Shown piece after piece: positions 34,269 to 41,724 of a stretch of DNA of 50,403 nucleotides. The position numbers were made by a program, and so were the translations under genes. Below the pieces are notes generated by a model. The model saw nothing but the letters and a program-made list of their open reading frames with translations, did not search any database and was not told where the DNA came from. Positions within the stretch are counted from its first letter, which is position 1. Each line of letters opens with the position of its first letter. The DNA comes from Candidatus Sulfopaludibacter sp. SbA3 (lineage in GTDB: Bacteria > Acidobacteriota > Terriglobia > Bryobacterales > Bryobacteraceae), in assembly GCA_945861625.1 (NCBI GenBank), contig CAMAVI010000018.1:1-50403 (forward strand), in the 5' to 3' direction.

Positions 34269-35285
34269 TCAAACCAGCATGCCCGGCGTGGGGCCCGGCG
34301 CGGGGATGGATTCTGGGCACCCTTGAGCACGCTCGTGCGCAATCGTGTTTTGGATGATCGTGGTGAGGTCCGTGGCCGGCCGCCAGCCGGTCAGCGCCTC
34401 GATCCGGCAAATACAGGGGACGCGGCGGCGCATATCCTCAAAGTTCCCTTGCGGATAAGCTTCGCGATACGGGACCTTCACAATGGGACTGGCCGAACCG
34501 GCGGCCAGTCTCACGCGTTTCGCCAGTTCACGGATGGAAACTTCCTCGGAGCCGCCGATATTGATGACCTTGCCCGCGGCCACGGGATTCCGCAGCAGGC
34601 GCAGGAGAGCGTCGATGCAGTCGTCAATATACGTAAAGTTACGGGTTTGCCGTCCGTCTCCGAAGATGCGGATCGGCTCATTTACCAGCGCCGCGCGGAC
34701 GAAGGCGGGCAGTACCATTCCGTAGCGCGCCGATTGCCGCGGTCCGACAATATTGAAGAAACGCGTGATCGTGACCGGCAATCCGTGGGTCCCGTGATAG
34801 GCCAGGCCCAGAAATTCGTCCAACTTTTTGGCTGTCGCGTAAGACCAGCGGTCGATCGAGGAAGAGCCGATGACGGAATCGGCGTCTTCACAAAGCGAGT
34901 CTGTTTCATTCTTGCCGTAGATTTCCGAGGTGCTGGCCAGAAGGACCGGCCGCCCGAATTCCCGGCAAGCGTCCAGTACATTCTCGCACCCTTCCACATT
35001 GGTCTTGAGCGAAGCCAGCGGCTTGTGCAGGATCGTTTGCACGCCCACGGCCGCCGCCAGATGCACAACGTAATCGCAGGTGGAGACCTGAGAGCGCACC
35101 ACCACCCGGTCGAGAATGGTAGCTTCCAAGAATTCCAGCAGCGGATGACGGACCGTTGTATCCAAATTGTCCAGAGTTCCCGTGCTCAGATCATCCAGAA
35201 TGGACACGGAATGTCCGTTCGCGAGCAGAGCCTCCGCCAGATGCGATCCGATAAACCCCGCGCCGCCCGTGATCAAGACTCTCAT
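34269..35285 (-). CDS. NAD-dependent sugar-nucleotide epimerase/dehydratase
   Basis: A 338-residue extended SDR enzyme. The Rossmann motif is TGGAGFIGSHL, the catalytic pair lies in SYATAKKLDEF (YXXXK) after STSEIYG, and the substrate loop is RFFNIVGPRQ with GDGRQTRNFTYIDD. It most resembles UDP-glucose 4-epimerase and UDP-glucuronate decarboxylase-like enzymes; the exact nucleotide sugar is not determinable. Its start overlaps the stop of the TPR/barrel gene by 4 bp, which places it in a polysaccharide operon as a precursor-supplying enzyme. Confidence 0.88.
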   Translation of the reverse strand: MRVLITGGAGFIGSHLAEALLANGHSVSILDDLSTGTLDNLDTTVRHPLLEFLEATILDRVVVRSQVSTCDYVVHLAAAVGVQTILHKPLASLKTNVEGCENVLDACREFGRPVLLASTSEIYGKNETDSLCEDADSVIGSSSIDRWSYATAKKLDEFLGLAYHGTHGLPVTITRFFNIVGPRQSARYGMVLPAFVRAALVNEPIRIFGDGRQTRNFTYIDDCIDALLRLLRNPVAAGKVINIGGSEEVSIRELAKRVRLAAGSASPIVKVPYREAYPQGNFEDMRRRVPCICRIEALTGWRPATDLTTIIQNTIAHERAQGCPESIPAPGPTPGMLV

Positions 35286-36808
35286 GATTTTGGTTGCGCC
35301 GCCAGGCTGAAGTAGAAGCCCTGATACCAGCCGTCGCGCGAAAGCAGCGAGTAGTTCTTGCGCTCATAGGAGGCGTACAGCCACACCGTCCCGCCCAGCC
35401 GCGTGGACGCACGCGCGGTCACCGACCAGTTGGGTTGGAATCTGGAGGCCGTCGTGATCTGCTGCTTTCCGCCCTCGCCGCGCACCTCCCAGGTGAATTT
35501 CCTGATTTCGCCGTGGGTGTTCAGAAACCCGTTGTAACGGCTGTAGTGATCCGGCGTAAAGAATCCGGAAACGGCCAGAAGGTCCTGACGGAAGGCCTGC
35601 TGGTGCGTCAGGGCGCCGGCGTCGAGATTGAATCCCTTTCCGTAAACCAGGCCCCGCGTGAACGCGGCTTCTCCTTGCATGCTGCGATTGGTGTCGCTCC
35701 ACAGGCGCTTATCCACGCGTGCGGCGAGCGAGGTCCGGGAATCGAACCAGTAGGTCAGGCCGGCGAAGAAATTCTGGGAAGCGATTTCGCGATCGACCGC
35801 CCGCGGAGTCACCGTGAGAAACTTACGGTCCGCGCCTACAACGATGTTCCAGCGGTCGCGCGGAGCGCCGGAGAGGGTGACTTCATAAATAGGCCGCAGA
35901 GAACGGCCTCTCAGCATTGACCCTCCGGCGTTGGCCGAGAAATGCAGCCCCGGCGCCACTAACACGTCACCTCCCGCGGAAAACTCTTGCACGGAAGCCC
36001 GGCTCCGGCCATCCGTAAAGATGCCGCCGCCCGGCGCCGACGAAACGTGTTCGGCGATGGTCAGATTCATGGCGTGATCATCGCGTACCGGAATCGCCAT
36101 CCGGCTTACGTAGCTTGCATCGTGGATGCCGTCGGAATCGTTGTAAACGTTCAGCGCATGGCTGCCGCGAATGTGGGTTCTCCCCGCCACCCGGTCCGTT
36201 ACAAACGCGGCCAGCGGGCTGACTTCCGGTAACTGGTCGGCTTCCGCGGACGCGGCGCGATTCAACCCCAAGGCCTCCAGCGCGGCCATGCGGGATACTC
36301 TGGCGCCGGTCGATTGCGAAGCCAACAGGAGCGCGCGTTCCGCATCGCCGCGCGCCTGAAAATTCCTGTTGCGCGCCCAATACAGCACCTCCGCGCGCAG
36401 CGCCAGGACTTCAGAGTCCGCGGGATGGCCACGCAGAAGCTGGTTGCACAACCGCTCGGCCCGTCCGTAGCGACCCGAATACCGCAACAGCCGGATGTAT
36501 TCAATGGTGACTTCGCGATTTGACGGATTCGCGCGCAGATAGGTCTCATAGGCCCGCTCCGCCGCCCGCGCCTGTCCGGACCAGGTTTCATTGCGGGCCT
36601 GGCCCAATGCGGCCCGCTGCGCCAGGGCTGGATCATCGAAGCGCGTGCGCTGAATGTCCGCGTAACAGCGCGCGGCTTCCCGTGCCCGCTGCTGGTCGTT
36701 GAGAATCCGGCACGCCAAGTCGGCATCGGATGACTGCCCCAGCGCCGCGATTGCCGTGAGCGCGAATGCCGCTGACGCCGTCACGACAGACCTTCGGGCG
36801 GCGGTCAT
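35282..36808 (-). CDS. TPR plus outer-membrane beta-barrel protein (BcsC/YaiO/PgaA-like)
   Basis: A 508-residue exported protein with a signal peptide of about 24 residues ending ALTAIAALGQ. Helical TPR-like repeats follow (about 25-200; AERAYETYLRANPSNREVTI, AERLCNQLLRGHPADSEVLA). The C-terminal half is alternating beta-strand typical of a barrel (GFFTPDHYSRYNGFL, TVWLYASYERKNYSLLSRDG). This is the architecture of BcsC, PgaA and YaiO, which carry exopolysaccharide across the outer membrane. The frame is open far upstream, but that part lies inside the GT2 gene, and ATG 36808 gives the signal peptide. It overlaps both neighbours by 4 bp. Confidence 0.8.
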   Translation of the reverse strand: MTAARRSVVTASAAFALTAIAALGQSSDADLACRILNDQQRAREAARCYADIQRTRFDDPALAQRAALGQARNETWSGQARAAERAYETYLRANPSNREVTIEYIRLLRYSGRYGRAERLCNQLLRGHPADSEVLALRAEVLYWARNRNFQARGDAERALLLASQSTGARVSRMAALEALGLNRAASAEADQLPEVSPLAAFVTDRVAGRTHIRGSHALNVYNDSDGIHDASYVSRMAIPVRDDHAMNLTIAEHVSSAPGGGIFTDGRSRASVQEFSAGGDVLVAPGLHFSANAGGSMLRGRSLRPIYEVTLSGAPRDRWNIVVGADRKFLTVTPRAVDREIASQNFFAGLTYWFDSRTSLAARVDKRLWSDTNRSMQGEAAFTRGLVYGKGFNLDAGALTHQQAFRQDLLAVSGFFTPDHYSRYNGFLNTHGEIRKFTWEVRGEGGKQQITTASRFQPNWSVTARASTRLGGTVWLYASYERKNYSLLSRDGWYQGFYFSLAAQPKS

Positions 36809-38208
36809 TTTTTCCACTCCCGGTGGCCGGTCGTGATGTCGGCAAGGCACTTCGCCGCGGCCAGCATGTCCACGCCCAAGCTCATCACCCGCACCGGCAG
36901 CGCCGGCACCAGCATGACTGCGTACTTCACGCGGTATCCGCGATCCGCCGTCGCCAGGATCAGCACCATGCACAGCAGCGTCTCCGCGCCCAAGGTGATC
37001 CAGAAGGCCTCCTGATTGAAAAGCGCCAGGTACAGCAAGACCAGCGGATACGTTATCTTTTCGAGAAGGCTGATCAGTTCCAGCCAACCTACCGGCCGGC
37101 CATCTCTCTGCGTGATCTTCTCGCCCCAGGCCGCGCGGTATTGTTCCGGCGCCCGGCGCTGCCGCTGCTCCTCCGGAGTCCGCCGTCTGCTTCCCGGCAT
37201 CAGCCGTTTGAGTTGCCGCAGCGGCGACACGACCAGCGCTCCGAAATAATATGACGATTGCAGGAAACCGCTCGACCACAAGAACAATTGGCGCGGCAGG
37301 CGATGGATCGGGGGTTCGGTGGTTTCGCAACGTACGCCCAGCACTTGAAAGTTGCGATACCCCTTCCAGTTGAAGAAGTGCCCGATATAGATGTCCTCGG
37401 AGTCCGACAAGTTGTCGCCGATGAGCGGTCCGGCATAGTCGAAGCATTCGCGCAGCCGCGTGGTGCGGTAAGCCACCGCGCAACCCACGGGATTCAGTTG
37501 CGCGCCGAACAGCTTGAGGTTGCCGTCGTAGAGCGTGCGCTGCAGCAAAACATACATCGGAGCGCGATACAGAATCGTAAGGTGTGTCAGCAGGCGTTTC
37601 CAGAATGGCGAACGCTCCCTGGCCCGCGGGAAGAATTCCGTCATGACGGTTTGCGCGCCTCCGTCTTGCCGCGCGATGTCCTCCACGCGGTTCCCGGTCA
37701 AAGGCATCACTTCACCGCACGCTGCCGCGACGCCCGCGTTGCGGAATAATTCCTCCATCACACGGGAGACGTAGTTGCGGCTCACCAGCACCGAGTCGGC
37801 ATCCAAAATGAATACGGCGTCCGCATCGCATTGTGAGCAAAATTCCCGCAGGGCCGGCGTCTTCCCGATCGATTGCCGCCGGCTGACCAATTCGATCATT
37901 CGCCCGGACGCCTCCCGATAGCGCCGCACTACGGCCGCCGTCCGGTCCGTGGAGGCATCGTCGAACACCACCACCCGGCGCAGCGGAAAATCCTGGGCGA
38001 ACAACGATGCCAGGGCAGCGGCGATGGATGCTTCCTCGTTTTTGGCGGGAATCACCGCGTCCACGGTCATGCGGCGCCAATCCACCGAAGGCGTGGGAAT
38101 CGTGCGGTCCCATCCGCGCAGTTTCCCGGCGATGGCCAGAATCAAGCTAGGCGAGAGAAACCAGTACGATAGCGATGCCACGTTGGCCTTATCGGCCGCG
38201 GCGAACAC
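36805..38208 (-). CDS. GT2 family membrane glycosyltransferase (synthase-like)
   Basis: A 467-residue protein with an N-terminal membrane segment (about residues 8-28) and a GT-A domain (about 40-310). AKNEEAS, the DXD motif LDADSV (Asp136, Asp138) and DSEDIYIG (Glu271-Asp272) are present. Three or four C-terminal helices follow (YPLVLLYLALFNQEAFWITL and after). The layout matches processive synthases such as PgaC, HasA and BcsA. The usual QXXRW motif reads QLFLW (307-311), lacking the Arg. The start is uncertain: GTG 38208 is used, and GTG 38184, preceded by TAAGG, is possible. The stop overlaps the TPR/barrel gene. Confidence 0.82.
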   Translation of the reverse strand: MFAAADKANVASLSYWFLSPSLILAIAGKLRGWDRTIPTPSVDWRRMTVDAVIPAKNEEASIAAALASLFAQDFPLRRVVVFDDASTDRTAAVVRRYREASGRMIELVSRRQSIGKTPALREFCSQCDADAVFILDADSVLVSRNYVSRVMEELFRNAGVAAACGEVMPLTGNRVEDIARQDGGAQTVMTEFFPRARERSPFWKRLLTHLTILYRAPMYVLLQRTLYDGNLKLFGAQLNPVGCAVAYRTTRLRECFDYAGPLIGDNLSDSEDIYIGHFFNWKGYRNFQVLGVRCETTEPPIHRLPRQLFLWSSGFLQSSYYFGALVVSPLRQLKRLMPGSRRRTPEEQRQRRAPEQYRAAWGEKITQRDGRPVGWLELISLLEKITYPLVLLYLALFNQEAFWITLGAETLLCMVLILATADRGYRVKYAVMLVPALPVRVMSLGVDMLAAAKCLADITTGHREWKK

Positions 38209-38224
38209 CGTGAGAGTGTGAAAG

Positions 38225-39157
38225 CTACAGGCTCCGGAAGCAGTCCGCCGCGGCGGGCGCGCCACGGATGTCGCCCAGTTCCAGCAACTCCGCGATCAGA
38301 GTTTGCCAGCGTTCTTGCGTCATGCTGCCGAGTCCGTTGTGGCGCGACTCATCCGTTTCGATGAGAGTCTTCTGGGCTTCGGCTACCTCGGCGAACACTT
38401 CCGCCGGCATGGTCGGATTGAGCTGGTTCATCCGCTGATTGGTGGGTTTGGGGTCATCGAGATACGCCCGCCATCCTTCGCGTACAGCCGCCACCATGGC
38501 CTTGGCCCGCTCCGGGTCTTTGCGCAATGACTCGCCTGACGTGGCCAGCACGGTTGTGTATGGGTTGTAGCCGGCGTCGGCGACGGAAAAGGCCTGCACG
38601 TCCGCGCCTTTGTGCTTGGCCGTCAAAGGCTCGGAAACGATGAAACACTGTTGCGCGAAATTCGGATCGGTCAGGAACACGCTGATGTCGCCCCCCGGCG
38701 ACGGCACAACTTTAACCTTGGCGAATCCGTATTTCTTTTCAAGCAGGCGCGCGTAGGGGAGTCCGCGCTGAATCGCCAGCGTTCCACCCTGGAGGACATC
38801 GGCCAGGCTGCTCAGCTTGCGCGACGCGTGCGCCATGATGCCCTGCGGGTTGGTCTGATACACGGCGAACAATGCCACCACGTCGTTCCCCTGCGTCCGC
38901 GCGATGACCAGCTCATCGGCCGAGACGATGCCGAATTCCGTCGAGCCCGCACCCACCATCTGTACCGTGGGTGTGCCCGCTCCGCCCGGCAGGATTTCCA
39001 CAGCGAGTCCGTGCTTCTGATACGGAGCCGCGTAAAATCCGCCGAATTGCGGGTCCGGCTTCCAATTCAGAGCCAGCCGGATCTTCCGCGGCGATTTCGA
39101 ACACGCGGAAAGTATTGTCAAAGCCGGCGGGATCCGCAGGAAAGTTCTTCTTTGCAC
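38225..39157 (-). CDS. Lipoprotein NMT1/THI5-like ABC substrate-binding protein
   Basis: A 310-residue periplasmic binding lipoprotein. The signal ends in a lipobox LSAC with Cys19, and the mature domain starts RLALNWKPDPQFGGFYAAPY. This is the NMT1/ThiY-RibY-SsuA type that binds pyrimidine, flavin or sulfonate ligands; the ligand is not determinable. The start is GTG at 39157. It ends 16 bp before the GT2 gene and so leads that operon. Its likely permease and ATPase are encoded at 42775-44279 on the same strand, 3.6 kb upstream, an unusual separation. Confidence 0.85.
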   Translation of the reverse strand: MQRRTFLRIPPALTILSACSKSPRKIRLALNWKPDPQFGGFYAAPYQKHGLAVEILPGGAGTPTVQMVGAGSTEFGIVSADELVIARTQGNDVVALFAVYQTNPQGIMAHASRKLSSLADVLQGGTLAIQRGLPYARLLEKKYGFAKVKVVPSPGGDISVFLTDPNFAQQCFIVSEPLTAKHKGADVQAFSVADAGYNPYTTVLATSGESLRKDPERAKAMVAAVREGWRAYLDDPKPTNQRMNQLNPTMPAEVFAEVAEAQKTLIETDESRHNGLGSMTQERWQTLIAELLELGDIRGAPAAADCFRSL

Positions 39158-39209
39158 GAGTTCATTCTCTCAGGTTCAGCGTGGCTGGGAGCTTGGCTGG
39201 TGAAGGAGT

Positions 39210-39227
39210 ATGATGGCAGAACCATGA
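39210..39227 (+). CDS. Possible five-codon upstream mini-ORF
   Basis: ATG ATG GCA GAA CCA TGA encodes MMAEP and stops in an ATGA overlap with the next gene's start at 39224. It owns the good Shine-Dalgarno GAAGGAG immediately upstream, whereas the real gene's own start has none. It may act in coupling translation to the downstream gene. It is too short to prove. Confidence 0.3.
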   Translation: MMAEP

Positions 39228-40141
39228 AACTCACGATCCTGATCGCTGCCTTACTGTTGAGCGCTTTCGCGATACGCTCGCAATCGAACCGGCCGCTGGA
39301 GGGCGTGATCGACATCCATGTGCATTCGATTCCCGATAGCGAACCATGGACCATGGACGGCATCGAAGTCGCCCAGCTCGCCAAGTCGAAGGGTATGCGT
39401 GGACTGGTGCTGAAGAGCCACTGGGAGCCAACGGCGATGCTGGCGTACCTGGCGCGGAAAGAAGCGCCGGGACTGGAAGTCTTCGGCGGCATTTGCTTGA
39501 GCCGGGCGGTGGGAGGTATTAATCCGGCCGCGGTGGAGGAAATGGTGAAAGTTACTGGAGGCTGGGGCCGCGTGGTTTGGATGCCCACCGTGGACTCCGA
39601 AAACGTCCGCCGCACCACCAAATCGAACTTGCCTTTCGTCAGCGTTTCCAAGAACGGCCAACTGTTGCCGGAAGTTAAGGAAGTGCTCACGCTGATCGCC
39701 AAGAACAAGCTGGTGCTGGCGACTGGCCACTCGTCCCCGGAAGAAGATCTGATGCTGGTCCGCGAAGGCCGCCGGCTAGGGGTGGAGCACATGGTCATCA
39801 CGCACCCCATGAGCGCCTCCGTGCGCATGAACGTCGCGCAGATGCAGGAGGCCGCCAAAGCTGGGGCATTGCTGGAGATGGTCTACGTGCCTACACTGAG
39901 CAACCCGAAGACCAACCGCAAGGCGCTGTTCACGGTCTCCGACATCGCCGATACCATCCGCAAAGTGGGAGTGGAATCGGTTGTGCTGTCCACCGACATA
40001 GGGCAAATCGGATTCGCGCCGCCCGCGGATGGAATGGCCGCCTACATCGCCGAACTTAAAGCGAAGGGATTCACGCAGCGCGAACTCGACCGCATGACCA
40101 AGCAGAATCCCGCGCGCTTGCTCGGCTTGCCCGTGTTGTAA
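39224..40141 (+). CDS. DUF6282-type exported amidohydrolase-like protein
   Basis: A 305-residue protein with an N-terminal signal (MKLTILIAALLLSAFAIRSQ). The start of the mature domain, GVIDIHVHSIPDSEP, has the HXH metal-binding pattern of metal-dependent hydrolases. KSKGMRGLVLKSHWEPTAML and LATGHSSPEE follow, as in DUF6282. Members form a TIM-barrel amidohydrolase-like fold with unknown substrates. The frame is open far upstream, antisense to the binding-protein gene; ATG 39224 gives the signal peptide. It interrupts the minus-strand polysaccharide region as a single plus-strand gene. Confidence 0.8.
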   Translation: MKLTILIAALLLSAFAIRSQSNRPLEGVIDIHVHSIPDSEPWTMDGIEVAQLAKSKGMRGLVLKSHWEPTAMLAYLARKEAPGLEVFGGICLSRAVGGINPAAVEEMVKVTGGWGRVVWMPTVDSENVRRTTKSNLPFVSVSKNGQLLPEVKEVLTLIAKNKLVLATGHSSPEEDLMLVREGRRLGVEHMVITHPMSASVRMNVAQMQEAAKAGALLEMVYVPTLSNPKTNRKALFTVSDIADTIRKVGVESVVLSTDIGQIGFAPPADGMAAYIAELKAKGFTQRELDRMTKQNPARLLGLPVL

Positions 40142-40167
40142 CGAATCCGTGCGTTACGCGGAACGAG

Positions 40168-40512
40168 TCACGCGGGAATGGAGGTTATTCTCAAGACGGG
40201 CATCGCCTCTTGAAGGGTTGCCTTCAAGAGCTGTGAGAGGCCGGATGTTCCAACGGAAACTTGCACCACGGCAATCCCCGTGCGGAAGAAGGACCGCTCC
40301 GGCACGGAATGGGAGACAAAACCATAGAGCACGCTGTCTTTGATGTTGAGCCGCACGAGGCTGCCGGGTGTGAACCGGAGCGGCAGGTAAATGCCGATGC
40401 CGGATTCCGATATGTCAATCGTCTCGCCCGAGGCGGAAAACTCAGGGCTTGCGATGTCGGTCACTCGCATCCAGAACGTAACCGGTGCGCGGTCATGAAT
40501 TCTGCGATCCAT
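40168..40512 (-). CDS. PilZ-domain protein
   Basis: A 114-residue single-domain protein. The c-di-GMP binding motifs are RXXXR in RRIHDRAPV near the N-terminus and DISESGIGI (D/NXSXXG) about 30 residues later. Both motifs are intact, so c-di-GMP binding is likely. Stand-alone PilZ proteins control motility or exopolysaccharide secretion. It lies 2 kb upstream of a synthase-type glycosyltransferase operon on the same strand, which makes that operon a reasonable target, but this is inference. It converges with the DUF6282 gene, 26 bp apart. Confidence 0.88.
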   Translation of the reverse strand: MDRRIHDRAPVTFWMRVTDIASPEFSASGETIDISESGIGIYLPLRFTPGSLVRLNIKDSVLYGFVSHSVPERSFFRTGIAVVQVSVGTSGLSQLLKATLQEAMPVLRITSIPA

Positions 40513-40985
40513 CTTGAAATCTACTCCAGTGGCCTATCACTCATGCGGCTCTATTGTTTCGCCGCGGTCCTGCATAAGATCGGCTGCGCCGGCGCTCTAG
40601 TTTAGTCATTCGAGTTGTAGGGCGCTTGCGCCGAGATGTTACTAAAGTGGTGGGGTTGGCCCGTCGAGAGTACTAAGTGTGGGAGACTTTCTTGAGAAAA
40701 GGGCGCAAGAGATGCAATTCATAGGCATATTCCGTGGCCTTGGCGCGGGTTATTTCATTGCCGCGGCGCTGTTCGGTATCTTAAGATGCGTGAGCGTTTC
40801 CTGCTGGTGGGGCAGGTCTCCATGAAAGTAATCGTCCGTAGCTCGTCCTTCTTATTTGTCTTGGTCAATCTCTTGCTGGGACTCCCCATGCGCCGGCGAC
40901 CGTCAGATGGAAACCATTTTGGCGTGCTGCCCTCCAGTGCAGCCAATGAGGTCCCGGCGAAGACCGTGCGATCCTAAGATCCACG
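40513..40985. other. Intergenic region without a confident gene
   Basis: This 473-bp gap follows the PilZ start. It has a GC hairpin GGCGC-TT-GCGCC (40621-40632). A plus-strand open frame at 40786-40977 could encode 63 residues, or 51 from ATG 40822, with a signal-like stretch SSSFLFVLVNLLLGLP, but there is no good ribosome site and no recognisable family. I do not call it a gene. The PilZ promoter must lie in the left part. Confidence 0.5.
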
Positions 40986-41120
40986 GTGACTTGCCAGCGC
41001 TGCCGCGTTCAGATGGTGGAACTCAAAGGCCACATTTATCACAAGAATAGAAAGTGGAAGTGTCCGCGCTGCCGCCGCGTGAAGATGCAGGCCCCAAAGT
41101 CAGGCCGGGCCCGCGAGTAA
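40986..41120 (+). CDS. Possible 44-residue zinc-ribbon protein
   Basis: A short frame from GTG 40986 to TAA 41120. It holds two CXXC pairs, MTCQRCRVQ at the start and WKCPRCRR about 20 residues on, with HIYHKNRKW between and a basic tail. The spacing is that of a zinc ribbon. Evidence against it is the weak ribosome site and a 21-bp overlap with the convergent gmhB. Evidence for it is the regular cysteine pairing, which is unlikely by chance in a frame this short. Function unknown; nucleic-acid binding is plausible. Confidence 0.42.
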   Translation: MTCQRCRVQMVELKGHIYHKNRKWKCPRCRRVKMQAPKSGRARE

Positions 41121-41720
41121 CCCATCGTTACCAGTGCCGTTACCAGTGCCGTTACCAGTGTCGTTGCCGGTGTCGTTGCCGGTGTCGTTGCGAGCAATGA
41201 TACGCACCGCGCTGAGCAAGTCAGCTGTGCGTATGGCCTCTACCGGCATTTCCGGAATAGCGCTATGGTCGGGCAAGCTGCGGCCCAGAAGGATTGCCCG
41301 CACGCCGGCGCGGTTGGCGGCCTGCGCATCACGGTAGCTATCTCCGATGGACCAGGATGCCGCAAGATCCAGACTCAGATCGTGCGCCGCTTGCAGGAAG
41401 AGACCCGCGGCGGGTTTCCGGCAAGCGCAGCCCGCATCCGGCGCGTGCGGACAATAGTAAATTGCATCGATCCTGCCCCCTGCGGCCTGAATGCGGTCCA
41501 CCATGCGGCTGTGCATGTCACGCAGAGTCTCCTCGGTGAGAAGGCCCCGCCCGATCCCCGATTGATTCGATACGATGACGATCGCGTATGGGGTTTGGGA
41601 GAGAATTCGTAACGCTTCCAGAGTATGTGGGAGAAACTCAAATTCGTCCCACGATTTCACGAAATCAGGACGGTCCCGGTTGATGACGCCGTCGCGATCC
41701 AGGAATACGGCCGGCGCCAT
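41100..41720 (-). CDS. gmhB: D-glycero-D-manno-heptose-1,7-bisphosphate 7-phosphatase
   Basis: A 206-residue HAD-family phosphatase. The catalytic motif is FLDRDGVIN (DXD), motif II is SNQSGIGRG, and the zinc loop CPHAPDAGCACRKPAAGL has Cys-X-His and Cys-X-Cys ligands. It acts after the heptose kinase in ADP-heptose synthesis for the LPS inner core. The kinase gene lies 4 bp upstream. The C-terminus carries an odd tail of NDTG/NGTG repeats from a 12-bp tandem repeat, outside the catalytic fold. Confidence 0.92.
   Translation of the reverse strand: MAPAVFLDRDGVINRDRPDFVKSWDEFEFLPHTLEALRILSQTPYAIVIVSNQSGIGRGLLTEETLRDMHSRMVDRIQAAGGRIDAIYYCPHAPDAGCACRKPAAGLFLQAAHDLSLDLAASWSIGDSYRDAQAANRAGVRAILLGRSLPDHSAIPEMPVEAIRTADLLSAVRIIARNDTGNDTGNDTGNGTGNGTGNDGLLAGPA
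41126..41185. repeat. Five 12-bp tandem repeats at the gmhB 3' end
   Basis: CGTTACCAGTGC/T occurs three times, then CGTTGCCGGTGT twice, with a partial sixth copy beyond. It encodes (NDTG)/(NGTG) units at the GmhB C-terminus. It has the same 12-bp period as the repeat at 18018-18053 but an unrelated sequence. Confidence 0.9.
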
Positions 41721-41724
41721 CGCA

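Noticed and set aside
36809..37483. N-terminal extension of the TPR/barrel frame
   Set aside because: It lies within the GT2 gene, is low-complexity, and using it would destroy the clear signal peptide at 36808.
39181..39200. Second sigma-54-like site before the DUF6282 gene
   Set aside because: The -12 element reads TTGG instead of TTGC, and the predicted start would fall within the Shine-Dalgarno sequence.
41126..41185. CRISPR-like array
   Set aside because: The repeats are 12 bp, directly adjacent and without spacers; they are a coding tandem repeat.
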